A stretch of 64,000 nucleotides of DNA, from positions 744,001-808,000 of the forward strand of contig VNKQ01000015.1 in assembly GCA_016508695.1 (NCBI GenBank), in the 5' to 3' direction. The notes under the pieces are model-generated. The model did not search any database. It saw only the letters and a program-made list of their open reading frames with translations, and had not been told where the DNA came from. Positions 23,903-34,797 of this stretch are shown piece after piece. The position numbers and the translations under genes were made by a program. This stretch comes from Hyphodiscus hymeniophilus. Its lineage: Eukaryota > Ascomycota > Leotiomycetes > Helotiales > Hyphodiscaceae. Every line of letters starts with the position of its first letter. Position 1 is the stretch's first letter.

Positions 23903-26584
23903 ATGGATATGGATGATCCTTGGGGCTCCTCGCCTTGGGCAGACGAAAACGAACTTCCCGTTGCTGCGACGAAAGTAAGAGATGATGCTGAAGACATCGA
24001 TGCGCGGCCGAAGACCCCCGTCATAGCTTCAACTTCGGGGCCGGGGGTGAATGCAGACAGTCCTTGGAACGATGAGGATGATGGGTTTGGAGAATGGGCA
24101 GCTGTGCCAGCGGTGGGGGAGGTGAAAGATGGTGGAATGGGACTCGATGGTGCTGGCGACGCTTGGGAAGACCGGGAGACTGACAATGGTACGATCAACA
24201 CGAAGAAGAACGATTTTGATGGACTGAGTTGGAACGATGATATGTCTGTGCAAGGGGACACAAATTCTAGAGTCTCACCGAGTCTACTTCCAATCTCACA
24301 AGCCCCCGTGCGACCCCCTTCTCCCGATCCCTGGGCTGTTGAAACTACACTCAATCATGGCCACGGTGATGATACTCATGGGTTGGAAACGAGCAAGCAA
24401 GTGGCGGAAATTAAGGAAGGAATGGTGGAGGATGGCTTACTTGGGGGCATTACAGAACCATTGCAAGAAATCAACGCCGAGACCCTCACAGAGCTTCTAC
24501 CCGAAAATACAGAGACGACGCCTACCACGAGAACACTGAATGGCAGTGACGTGGAGCAATCCCATGTTGACTGGCAGAAGTTTGAGGCAGAGCCTACGGA
24601 AACGACTGAAGAAACGAGGGAGGGTCACGATGCTGGCGAGGAATCGCCGAGATCATCATCCTCTCCGTCAGACCAAAGTCACCATGACGAAATAGTAACA
24701 GAATCACCCCGAACATCCTTAGATGAGGAGCCCAGAAGAATACAAGTATCCCGGAAAGTTTCTTCGAAGATACAAGACCGGGTTGAGCATTTCGACGGAC
24801 TTGCAAGGCAGGTGGATGACATAGCAATCGTGCCGAGTAGAAGCCGCAGTCGCTCAGAAACGCCGTCGTTGGGGAAAAACCAAACGTCAGTGGATCATGA
24901 AGAGCCATTGGAAGGAGCTCGGAAGACCGAAGATGACGACGATGAATTTGGAGACTTTGGAGATTTTGAGGATGGCGAGTCAGAGGCTCAGGAAGTGATG
25001 GAGGTAAAATTGGAACGACCAATGACTCCAATCCAGGCTCAAATTCAACCCGCCTCGAGCCCAGCATCCAAATGCCCTAGCTCTCATAACAGCTCCCCTC
25101 AGAGCCGGTATGTAAAGAAAGATTTTGGACCAGTCGAATTCACAGTTGACACCACGATCTTGGAAAAGTTCTATTCCCAAGCTGGTGGAGACGCTCTTCA
25201 AGACGTACCCACTGAAAACGTTTTCATAATGGATTCGATTCCCTACGACTCATTTCACACCTTGGAAGAACGGAAGACATGGTACAGGGTGTCAAGATAT
25301 GGCAGTATGAGAAAGCACAACTCGGGAGATGATGATAATTATGTTCGGGTTACGTGGCCTCAATCTCAAATCCGAGAACAAACGCTGACAACGGTCGGAC
25401 GGTGGATGGAGGAGGATCGAATAAGTGGCCGCGTGGTTCTTGGTGGTGGAAGCAAAGGATCTTCGATTTTCGGGTGGAATGATCCAAATGCACCTGCTGT
25501 CCCACTTGCATCTGCGTTTGGTGCAAAGCAAGGAAGGGGACCAACTCCAATCAGCTCACCCGCTGATCCTACTCACGAGGTCCCAAGGGAATGGCCAAAA
25601 GGCCTCGTAAGAGACGGATCTAGGTCCAAAAGTCGATCGTCACCCGAAGCGAGACGGAACTCTACAAAGAGTGGAAGTATTTCGGAGAGTCATAAGGATA
25701 GTCCTCAAGCTCCACTAGCAAGCTTTGGATGGAACGCACGTCCTGAAACCACAGGACAAAAAGCCATCCCTCTCTCGAAGGAACCTCCACAAGCTGCGGC
25801 TGTCAACGCCAATTTAGCTCTATCTCCTCGACAGTCAACATCTACGGGCCCACGACTAATCAATTCTACCATTGTGATACCCGTGGATGATTCTCAGACA
25901 AGAACAAACTCAGCTCTGAGCGGAGAACACTTATTGCCAATCTCAACATCCAATCTCGGTGCCGTTCCTCCAATTCTTTCAGCGCTCTCTAACGTTGATG
26001 ATGACGATGATGAATGGGGCGAGATGATTGCATCACCAGTAGCTTCCACGGCTCCAGTTATATCTTCTTTGCAAGTGCTGCAGCACAAGAAGTCACAGAG
26101 TCTCAACGAAGCCTTTCCATCCCCATATGCGCAACCCAAAGACTCAGCGATTTCTCTACAGTCATTGCCGAGCCACAAATCCCCGACGAGCTTCGATGAC
26201 ATACTCGTTCCCCAATCCAGAAACTCTTCAGGTCTTAAATCATATCCTTCGCCATCATCAATGTTTTCAGCATCAGCCAGCTTCGTCACTCCCGTCAATC
26301 AGATATTACCTTCACCGGTCACTTCTACGACGAGTAATCATGACCCGTGGGCATCAGCAGACTTCTCGTTCTTTGACTCGCATGTGCCGGTATCTGAACC
26401 AGCACCAAAGCCCGTACTGGTTGCAGTTCCGAAACCAATGCCGAAGGCGGTCTCGTTTGCGAAGGCACCCCCGGCGCCCTCATCTCTACGACATGGGAAA
26501 ACAAGGCAAGAGATGGAGCAGGATGAGATAGTATCGAGGATCGTCAAAAGTCTACCAGACTTGTCGTATATGCTGCGTCGATGA
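23903..26584 (+). CDS. Large disordered acidic protein, function unknown
   Basis: A single open frame of 893 residues starts MDMDDPWGSSPWADEN with no intron needed. The first ~400 residues are acidic and Ser/Thr/Pro-rich with repeated DPW/WxD-like patches. EFGDFGDFEDGE near residue 355 resembles the acidic phenylalanine motifs that bind clathrin-adaptor ear domains (as in aftiphilin and gamma-synergin). The best ordered part, about residues 410-530, starts KKDFGPVEFTVD, then runs through PYDSFHTLEERKTWYRVSRYGS and GRVVLGGGSKGSSIFGWND. It looks like a conserved fungal module whose function I do not know. The C-terminus repeats a DDDDEWGEM acidic patch and ends in a helix. A trafficking role is only a suggestion from the motifs. 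Confidence 0.75.
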   Translation: MDMDDPWGSSPWADENELPVAATKVRDDAEDIDARPKTPVIASTSGPGVNADSPWNDEDDGFGEWAAVPAVGEVKDGGMGLDGAGDAWEDRETDNGTINTKKNDFDGLSWNDDMSVQGDTNSRVSPSLLPISQAPVRPPSPDPWAVETTLNHGHGDDTHGLETSKQVAEIKEGMVEDGLLGGITEPLQEINAETLTELLPENTETTPTTRTLNGSDVEQSHVDWQKFEAEPTETTEETREGHDAGEESPRSSSSPSDQSHHDEIVTESPRTSLDEEPRRIQVSRKVSSKIQDRVEHFDGLARQVDDIAIVPSRSRSRSETPSLGKNQTSVDHEEPLEGARKTEDDDDEFGDFGDFEDGESEAQEVMEVKLERPMTPIQAQIQPASSPASKCPSSHNSSPQSRYVKKDFGPVEFTVDTTILEKFYSQAGGDALQDVPTENVFIMDSIPYDSFHTLEERKTWYRVSRYGSMRKHNSGDDDNYVRVTWPQSQIREQTLTTVGRWMEEDRISGRVVLGGGSKGSSIFGWNDPNAPAVPLASAFGAKQGRGPTPISSPADPTHEVPREWPKGLVRDGSRSKSRSSPEARRNSTKSGSISESHKDSPQAPLASFGWNARPETTGQKAIPLSKEPPQAAAVNANLALSPRQSTSTGPRLINSTIVIPVDDSQTRTNSALSGEHLLPISTSNLGAVPPILSALSNVDDDDDEWGEMIASPVASTAPVISSLQVLQHKKSQSLNEAFPSPYAQPKDSAISLQSLPSHKSPTSFDDILVPQSRNSSGLKSYPSPSSMFSASASFVTPVNQILPSPVTSTTSNHDPWASADFSFFDSHVPVSEPAPKPVLVAVPKPMPKAVSFAKAPPAPSSLRHGKTRQEMEQDEIVSRIVKSLPDLSYMLRR

Positions 26585-26741
26585 GTCGGTTCTCATACGC
26601 CTTTTCGCCATCGAAAGAGACCGAAAGTTCCGCGACCAAGTCGAAGAAAGGCAGGAGTAAATAGCAGGATAGCGGCGTTATTGTACAAAAGCATTTAGCG
26701 TGGGAACAAGGGCAATTGTGTATACTATCAAGGAATCATTT

Positions 26742-27858
26742 TTAATCACTATGCTTGTCAAGATAGCTCGGGCCCAAAACTGGATGAACAATCATCCCCT
26801 CTTCAAATATCGGGACTCGTCTTTTCTGCGCCCATGAATCGAGCTTATTCCAGTCCACGCAATCGTGCTCTATTTCCCATCGTGGCATTGGGACGCGGTC
26901 GTTGGGTAGCCAGTCGTATGTCACGACTGCTATGTCGCCATGGCAGATGAGAACTTGGCGGATGAGCTCGATGCAGTGATCTTGATAGAGGAATGTCAGT
27001 ACTATCATATTCACATAGATGGTATGTGTGAGCTGCTTACTTGCGTGGTCTTTATGAGAGACGCGCAATGCTGGCAGTGGGACGCCTTCAATGTAGTGGC
27101 GGAGATATTTCTGTAACTGTCAGTCTGGTTTAAGGGAGTTCGGCGGTGGGTCATACGACGCAATGTAACTGGTGGTAAACATCTGGGCAAGAAGCTAGGT
27201 TAGTAGGTATCCTCTCGAGAATATTCCATATTCTCGCTAGCAAAACAAGCACAGGTGTCTTACCCAGAGATCCAAGAGAGTCTCCAGACCCGTCACCGAG
27301 CTTGATAGAATCACGTCCAAGCCTCATCATTTCCTCTTCTGTGATTCGTACGTTCATATCTATTCTATTAGCCATCGAACTACGCCAACAGGCCCACGCT
27401 GGGCATGCATGCAGTACTTACTTTGCAGAAGCTCATACCAAGCTGAGTCGAGTTCTTTGCTTGGCGCGAATAGGAAGGGGTTCTCCGTCTCGTTGTATAG
27501 AACGCTGACTAGCTTCGGTGCGTAGGAGATGGCATCTCTGGCCGGAGCTTGTGAGACCGATTATCAGCATGGATAATGCCAAAATGAGATTGCCACTTGG
27601 AGTAATCGAGAATTGGAATATACAATATGTTTTGCTCGAGGTCACTTTGTCTTGAGAATGCGCAAGAAAGATGAAGGCAACAGTGTATGACATGATGATG
27701 CCAGCATGTATAAGAACGGAAAAACCAAGGCGATGCCGGTGATGTGATGGTTTGTTCAGGTCTTGACGGGCATTAACGCTTGAGGAGTCCAATGAAGGCA
27801 ACAGCGATTCTTTATCCGTCAAGGATTCGAAGACTTCGAGGGGATTTAAATGAGACAT
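26742..27858 (-). CDS. UstYa-like protein (DUF3328), copy 1
   Basis: Exons 27858-27624, 27547-27422, 27359-27264, 27182-27157, 27110-27041 and 26980-26742 give 263 residues. There is one N-terminal membrane anchor at about residues 44-68 after a short cytosolic tail. The C-terminal domain carries the two HxxHC motifs that define UstYa/UstYb proteins: HQLHC (His156-Cys160) and HANHC (His183-Cys187). YSPARDAISYAPKLV and ICHGDIAVVTY are further family blocks. Characterised members act as oxidases or cyclases on peptides in ustiloxin, asperipin and cyclochlorotine biosynthesis, probably binding copper through these motifs. A 26-nt exon encodes the first motif. It lies next to a second DUF3328 gene on the same strand. 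The substrate is unknown. Confidence 0.88.
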
Positions 27859-28697
27859 TAAAATTTAGAAATATTGCAAAATCGAGTTTCTATCCAACAA
27901 ATGTAGATTGAAGCCCATGAGTGGAAATTCGTTATTGAACGCAGGAAGTAACTACGGAAGAAAGGGCGAAACGAGCCCTCACAGTGGTAGGTAAAACAAC
28001 AGACAGTATTAAGCCGGCGACGCCACGGCTGCTCGAATTACGCAAGATTCGGACTCTCCGATCAATGATTCCTTCTACTTTCTCAATCGAAGCTCGAGAA
28101 GAAGCCGAATGCTACTGAAATACCCCTCGATGTAACAAAGTACAAGAAGCAAACCAGACTGTGTTACGTGGGTAGTCCACGAGCATGCCACTGCCACCTG
28201 CCACTCCCGGTGGCACAAGAAACACCATGACAGCAGTATGATCGGTATCATACATACGGGCAACAACATCAGCGCTTAAATTGAGAGAAATTGACTGCTT
28301 TTTGATAGGTATCATACGTAATAGAGCTGTTGGTGGTCTTGCCAAGGCTCCGAGACTTGAGAGCGCTGGCAGATGATAGATGCAATGTAGTGCATTCAGG
28401 AACTTCTACTGCCGGAAGATGAGCACAGAAAACATCCACATAAAAGTTTGGTGAGGTTCTGAAATAATGATAGCGCATAATGTTGCTGCGGGCGATGGGG
28501 CGCCTACTTTGTGCTACGACTGCAGCTGTTGCATCAGCGTGGGTAATTCAAACGAGATCATTTACAGGTATTATAGATTCATTGTTTCCATAAGGAAAGT
28601 CTACATCCTGAATCAGATTTTATATCCATGATCGGGAACTGAGCTGTCAAGACTCGCAAGGACCCCACTATATAAATCTGACAACCTCGGCAGACGT
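27859..28697. other. Gap between the two UstYa-like genes
   Basis: 840 bp. A minus-strand open stretch of about 28345-28110 encodes a hydrophobic, Gly/Val-rich piece with no start-to-stop model and no family I know. It may be a small unresolved gene or decayed DNA. Confidence 0.35.
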
Positions 28698-29632
28698 CTA
28701 GTGAAAAGGTAGCTTTGCATCCACGTACTCTCGTATGGCGTCCTGCAGCCAATGTATTAGAACCTGAACGCACATTGCAAATTTGTAAATACTTACAAAA
28801 CTTCGGCACCGATGAATCTCACCATCCATAGCATTCAGCTTATGACTGCCTTCTTCCAAAGCCCACTCAAGCGTCGTGTCACCAGCACATTTGATGCTCT
28901 GTCTTAAATAATCCAGGCAGTGATTGACGTGGGTCTCCTCCAGATGGTAACCCAACCCAAGATTCATCCTAAAATGACTGATGTTCTCGCCGCCTTTGAG
29001 AGCTTCCCACCATGCTTGCCGGATGAGGATCTATATTTATGAGTATTGGACTAATGGGGAAAGAGGGAATGGCCAGACCAAGCAGTGCATTGAGTGAAAC
29101 ATGCTAATACCAAAGTTCTCGCCTCCTGCACCAGGAATTCCAGGCTTGAGATCAAACTTTCGAGGTTGGCGAATCCCGACATAACCATCTCCAGCTTCAA
29201 AGGATTAGCCATAATCATGTCAGCTTGAAAAGAAGCGACCTACGACCAATGTCTTCGATCCATCTCAGGTTGCTTTCAGGACTCGGTGGTTCGAGCCACA
29301 TTGTTTCAACTTTGAAGTCCGTCCATTCGATAGCGACTGTGGATAGGTTAGCGGGTTGAGAAAAGTAAAGCTTCATTCATACATTCGGGCAATGGAGTGT
29401 TGATATGTCTGACTTGTTGTGAGAACTCTTGTATTCGAAGAACGATATCAAGAACGAGCAGAATCGTAAAGGCTGCCAAGGGCACAAGTAGCCAAGGGTT
29501 GAAACATCGTGGGAAGTGGCGTGAGGTTAGAAGAAGATTGTCTTCTGAACGTTGAGATGTTGAGACTGACCCCACAGAGAAGTCATTACCAATGACTTTC
29601 TCATATGCACAGCTACTTGCTAATGATGGCAT
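28698..29632 (-). CDS. UstYa-like protein (DUF3328), copy 2
   Basis: Exons 29632-29383, 29336-29244, 29194-29079, 29030-28797 and 28742-28698 give 245 residues. The start is the ATG at 29632. A membrane anchor lies at about residues 46-65. The two family motifs are HSMHC (His148-Cys152) and HVNHC (His187-Cys191), followed by LDYLRQSIKCAGDTTLEWA, a standard UstYa block. The third donor is GTCTGG, weaker than the rest but the only one that joins HSMHCL to ILIRQAWWEAL. Sequence and intron positions differ from copy 1, so the pair is not a recent duplication. Two different UstYa-like proteins side by side are typical of fungal peptide-cyclising clusters; that this is one is inference. Confidence 0.87.
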
Positions 29633-30581
29633 AGTAGATTTGTTGTGAATCAAAAAGGCTTCGTGGTGAAAGAGATAGAAATTTGAAAAGGAAACTGGGG
29701 TCGATCACAGAGTGCGTTAGACTCTCTTTCGTAACGTCTGAACTGTTATGGCTACCAAAAATATGCAGCCTGGAAGCCTTCGTATCATTCTATTGAATCT
29801 ATCAGTTTTTCATGTTGCATCAGTCGTGCCTGTGCTATTGGCCAAGAGTAAGGACTTGTCGTACTGCACAAGCTATGACTGAAACTCAACAGTTCGACTC
29901 GGACACGAGGGGCGAGTGTACTCCGTACCACTGCTTATGAGATTCAACACATAGGCGGTGAGCCAAGAGTATCAGCCAAGGCTGCAACTATGCGACTTTC
30001 GACGTTCTCGTGGATGCCAATGATGGCTATAAATGCCATGCCTCATGATACAACAGCCACGAATGCAAGCATGCGGGTCTTTGTAGTCCTCATGATAGAA
30101 CCTGATGACGAGCAAAAACTGTGACCTTGGTTCGACCAGTGTAGCACTATGCAAGAATGTCGAAGGCGGTAGCAACTCGCATCAGCTCTGACAGGGTAAA
30201 TATGAATCATCGGTAGCACTCGCTGCAGAAGACCGACCAAGTAAAAGAGACCGTTGTGGCAAAAGTATATCGAGACGCATGCGGGAATGGCAAATGACAG
30301 TATGAGGTAGCTCAAAATCGTGTCTGAGTGGAAGCTCTCAAAACCACACTGTGGGAATCCAGATACGAGTTTCCGAGGAAACACGAGATGCTAGTATGCA
30401 TTGAGATGAGGCGCCTACGTATATGCGATAAGCTTGGAGATTACTCTGTTTATAAAGAGCACACTTGACCCTGTTCCAAATCCCTCTTGGCTCTTTCTTT
30501 CAGTTCCAAGTTTCAGTCGAACATCTCCACCATCAGAAACGCGCAACATCGAAGCCCGAGTCAATAGTCCCATCAATCAAA
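29633..30581. promoter_or_regulatory. Divergent promoter region between UstYa-like copy 2 and the peptide gene
   Basis: 950 bp. TATAAA at 30451-30456 lies about 130 bp before the peptide ATG and is followed by a C/T-rich stretch, a good core promoter for the plus-strand gene. A 113-codon minus-strand frame (30384-30043) is hydrophobic and unlike any known family, so I do not call it. Confidence 0.45.
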
Positions 30582-30838
30582 ATGAAGTTCACGGTCATCC
30601 TATCATTCTTCATGGCTGCCATCGGCGTCATTTCTGCTCCTATCCCCGAGCCAGGTTCGTTCGATGTTATGGGAGTAGTGTAGAGAAATCGTGATTTGCA
30701 AGACTGACTCGATATCCTGCAGTGGCTTATGATGTTGTTCTCGCAAAGCGCTTTCCGGATGGATCGCTTTCTGTTTGTGGTGGGCAGGGCGAAAACAAAG
30801 TCAAGGTCCGCGAAGACGTTGATTTCAGCTGGTGCTAG
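30582..30838 (+). CDS. Small secreted peptide precursor with KR processing site
   Basis: Exons 30582-30654 and 30723-30838 (intron GTTCGT...TGCAG) encode 62 residues. Residues 1-19 are a signal peptide (MKFTVILSFFMAAIGVISA), followed by a short proline-containing spacer. A Lys-Arg pair at residues 33-34 would be cut by the Golgi protease Kex2, releasing a 28-residue C-terminal peptide. That peptide begins FPDGSLSVCGGQ, ends DFSWC and has two cysteines. TATAAA lies about 130 bp upstream. Without splicing the frame stops after 33 residues. The layout of signal, spacer, KR and core is that of precursors for UstYa-processed RiPPs, but those usually carry many core repeats and this has one. It could also be an ordinary small secreted protein. 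The intron rests on splice signals only. Confidence 0.55.
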
Positions 30839-31605
30839 GCTGTCTTTGGCTCCGGTAATTTTGCTTTTCTCCTTTTCGAAATTCAACTGAGTCTAGTGTA
30901 GCAGGCACGCCGAAACGTATTGAAAAGTGATACTCTGAATTGGTTTTGGGACAAGGAAATGGAGTCGCTTGAGGTTGGACATTCCTTCAAGCACTCTAGA
31001 CAAGCTTCAGCCTAGGCAGAATGGAACTTTGTTTTTCCAGATAGTCATTGATCTTTTGCAATGGAGTGAAGTGAAGAAATTGAACTGTCACCAAACTGTG
31101 AAAGAGCCACTCATGAAGACCCGTTCCAATGTGGAAGGAGAGGTATCACAAACGCCAGCAAGCGTACGCAAAAGTTCTGAGCCCGGATCCGGTGTTCGAA
31201 ATCTTACTTTCATTACATTAGACGCCGGAATTGCTGAGGAAGATCTAATGAGTTGATCTTCTACTTTTGGCGCAAGTCTTCTTCAGATGCTGGCAATTAA
31301 ACATTCGGTTCTGTCACCAATTCCTGGGCGAGTAGGCGAGCTAGGCTGAGTCATAAGGCGGCAGCCAACTTCATCTAAAGCGGCGGTGGGCTGAAATCAA
31401 CTTCGGCTCCCGTCTTATCAACCTCTTCTCTTGTTCTCCATCGATATGGCACTATTATCTACCCATTGCGGATTGGGCAACTTCAGCAAACATGACTGCA
31501 TAGGCGAACGAGGAAAATACACAGAAGCCCGCTAAGCAGTCCGGCAACATTATTCGTGGATCTTTCTGAGATGGGGGATTCCCACTCGGGTGCAACTCGG
31601 TGACA
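30839..31605. other. Intergenic gap between peptide and transcription factor genes
   Basis: 770 bp. A plus-strand frame at 30969-31256 (95 codons) has no recognisable family. Probably the peptide 3' UTR and the transcription-factor promoter. Confidence 0.35.
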
Positions 31606-34246
31606 ATGAACGATGTAGACGCCACTCAGAAAGGTCGGTTTCATTGCAAATTCAGTGGGTGTGACAAGTCGTTCCAGCGCAGAGAGCACTTGGCACGTCA
31701 TTCTCGCACTCATTCAGAAACGAAATATGTCTGTAAAGTTTGCCAGAAGGAGTTCACTCGAAGGTAGGCCACGCGAAGATCTTGCACCTCGTTGTATATA
31801 CTTCTGGACTGTTTCTGGAGGGGTAGGGGCCAGTACTCAAAGAAATCCGGGAAAATAATTCTTCTACACGCCCTACAAGCGAATCATGCTTCTGATGAGC
31901 ATCCAGAAGTTTGGAGCATTCACCGGGAGCAAGGATTATGGCAGTCACAGAAAGGATTCTTTCCACAGCGAAATTATGTGCTAACTGAATCATAGTGACA
32001 GTCTCCAGCGTCATCTTGGCCTTCATGGAGAAGCTTTCAGAGCGAATCCGTCAAACAGGAGCAAGCGAGCATGTGTGACCTGCCATGCCAGCAAGATCAA
32101 GTGTGATGGCGAACAGCCGTGTTCGAGATGCAACAAGAAAGGAATTGACTGCCATTACGAGCGGAACGATCTGGAAAATCAGAAAGAAGGTTCCAAGAGC
32201 ACGACTCCTCCCTCCGTACTGTACGGATACCAAGCATCACGTGAAGGCGATGACACCAATTTGACTTCTAATCCCGACTATGAGACCGCGAAGGTTTCTG
32301 GCAATAAAGACATGGAAAATCAAGCTTCATTTGAAGAACGATTGTCGGCTGCGTTGAACAGGAATAAAGGCCCAATAGACTGGACATCTGTCAGGGTACA
32401 AAATGACTCACTCGAAAGTTCGAATCTCTCTGACGCTCCCTACGGAGTCCCTCAATCAACTTCAGAGGACGATATTTGGCCTTCGATTCCTGTAGCAGAG
32501 CAAACTAAGTTTGTAAAGTCGTATTTCGCTCACTTCCATCATCGTTGGCCAATCCTTCATGCACCAATATTCACAATTGAAAGCGCTCCTCCTGTCTTGC
32601 GGTCGTGCGTTATTATGATCGGCGCATGCATTTACGGGACTGATGGTTCTAAACAACTGGCATCGAGTCTTCATGGTCGTGTATATGGCTATATTTTCCC
32701 TCGATTGGTATTCACACTCACTTCGAAGCCGTTTAATCTACTAACTGTGGCGGTAGGGTCAGCTATCATCGGAAGACTCTCTGGATCATCTATCAACTCG
32801 GGCTTTGATCGAAGCGACTTTACTATACATCATCTTCGGCTTCTACTGCGGAGTATGTTGATAGCTACCCTTTCGAGGTTGCAATTCCTAATGTGCTCAT
32901 AGAAAGAAAGCATCTTGTCCAAATCAATTCTGGCGCGGGCCTTGCTCATCACTGCTCTTAGAGAAATGGGGCTTTTCAAGGCGGAATTGCCTGTTTCTTA
33001 CGACAAACCTGGATATTTCCTGCCACTTCGATTAGCCAGAGACGCGCAAAGGCAGAGGTAATGTTCTCCATCGGTTCAAGTCCAACCTCTGACAAACAGT
33101 AGAATATCCACCTGTCTTTTCAAGATAGACTCGTATCTTGCATTATTAAGAGGGCAGCCACAGCTCCTCACCCCCGAAGAACTTCACTTCACATTGCCAT
33201 CTACTTTTGCTTTGTGGAACGCGGATGGACTTCACATTTGGGAAACCAGGCACTCTATTGAACCGCAAGCACGAAGGCAAACTACCATTTGCCAAATTAT
33301 CTGCGAACCCGCTCTTGAAACGTACTCTTCAGTGGACGGTCTGATGTTGGTTGAGGACATCCAACTTGGTATATGCGCGATGCACTCGAAAATATGGCAT
33401 TTGAGAGAACTAAGTCGAGACAATACCGGTCAAGAGATTAGCAATGCCATCGAAAGGGACTGGCTGAAGCGGCGACTGGATGCTTGGAAACAGTTGATGG
33501 GTCGAATTCCACTCCAACAAACGGATTACATTGATTTTAGCCAAGAACAGCATCTTGCAATGCGGTATTACTATGGATGTGAAGACCATTCCATTCCTGG
33601 GTGGCAATTGACTGTTTTTGACAGGCCCAAGAACCTAATCTTCGACACGATTATTCTATATCATCTACTGAGCATACACGTATCCGCCGATATCAGGATA
33701 CTGACCCAGTTGGCAAAAGACAAGCATCCCGGAGATTCAGTGAAAAATGAAGGCGAGAAATATCTCAAGGGTAAAGAACAACGAGAGGCGTCAACTCGCG
33801 CATGGGTAAAGTCTGCCTCGGTCAGACGAGCGCTCACTCATGCTACTGATATTCTTGTATCCTACAACAACGTATCCGGACTCCAAAATAGCCACGTTGA
33901 TCCGATTGTGTTCATTGCATTGTCTGTCAGTGCCCTTATTGTTTGGGCGTATTGCATGCACGGTGGAGAGGGGTGTCCGGACTGCCTTTCTGGAGAACAG
34001 GATCTCCCCTTCCTTGATACACCGGTTGTCGAACTCACGAAATGGAGTGGCCCAAATACTTGTCAAGTTTTTGAGAAAGATAGGGAAACATGGATTGAGA
34101 GGGGAGGTTGTCGTGGAGCTTTGGCAGGTTTGAACCTGTGTCGTTGCAACGTTGACTTGCTCATGGCCAAATTTCGTCGCTGCATCCGCCAGGGATGGAA
34201 TGTTGCTGATACAATTGCGCCTGGGATCTTCAACTCGCTATCCTGA
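31606..34246 (+). CDS. Transcription factor with two C2H2 fingers and a Zn2Cys6 cluster
   Basis: Exons 31606-31763, 31996-32707, 32757-32852, 32903-33057 and 33100-34246 give 755 residues. Two C2H2 fingers lie at about residues 12-36 and 41-63, the second split by the first intron. A Zn2Cys6 cluster follows with cysteines at 79, 82, 89, 95, 98 and 105. The rest is the fungal transcription factor middle-homology region, including HHRWPILHAPIF and TLLYIIFGFYCG at an intron border. Such dual-class factors are common as local regulators of fungal secondary-metabolite clusters. Its position beside two UstYa-like genes and the peptide gene makes it the likely regulator of that block. The first intron, 232 bp, is long for this genome. 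The joins are well supported because each restores family sequence. Confidence 0.88.
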
Positions 34247-34797
34247 GATTATTCATCGGTCCTTGGTTCGAGCCTCTAAGGCTTGACGAATATAAAGTCA
34301 GGCCTTGAAGACTTGTGGAATTCCCATCATAATAGTCGTTCATTACCACAGTGAGGAAGGAGGATTGGATACTTCAATGATACTCCTGCGCAACATCACC
34401 GTGGGCCTGGACATCCTGTTGGCAGATTTGTGCCTCGCTGCTTTGTACGAGGCTGAGGACCTACATAAGGGTGCAGTAAGTATCTTTAGAACCAGGGTTA
34501 ACTAGGGCCGCAAAACAAGTGACACGAATTGTCCAGAAGTCAAAACCATGATAATTTAAATCGGTCGCCTGTCTAAGCAATAGTATATGGAGTATTACTT
34601 GCCAATGAAAACTACTATTAGCAACTGCTTGCTCATGAGCAAATCTGCCCGAGATTTGTACCCCTGGACAAGCGACAGCCTCGCCCAGCATTGGCGATGA
34701 CCAGACTTCTATGTGATGCATCATCTCCTGCACCTCTATCAAGGACGCCTTAATTGCGCATCGTGCCCTCAATTCAAGAGTAAAGATTCCGTCAGCG
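34247..34797. other. Intergenic gap
   Basis: 550 bp downstream of the transcription factor. Only short frames, nothing recognisable. Confidence 0.4.

Noticed and set aside
30043..30384. 113-codon hydrophobic minus-strand frame between UstYa copy 2 and the peptide gene
   Set aside because: Considered as another cluster gene, but it has no conserved motif and lies in a promoter-like region.
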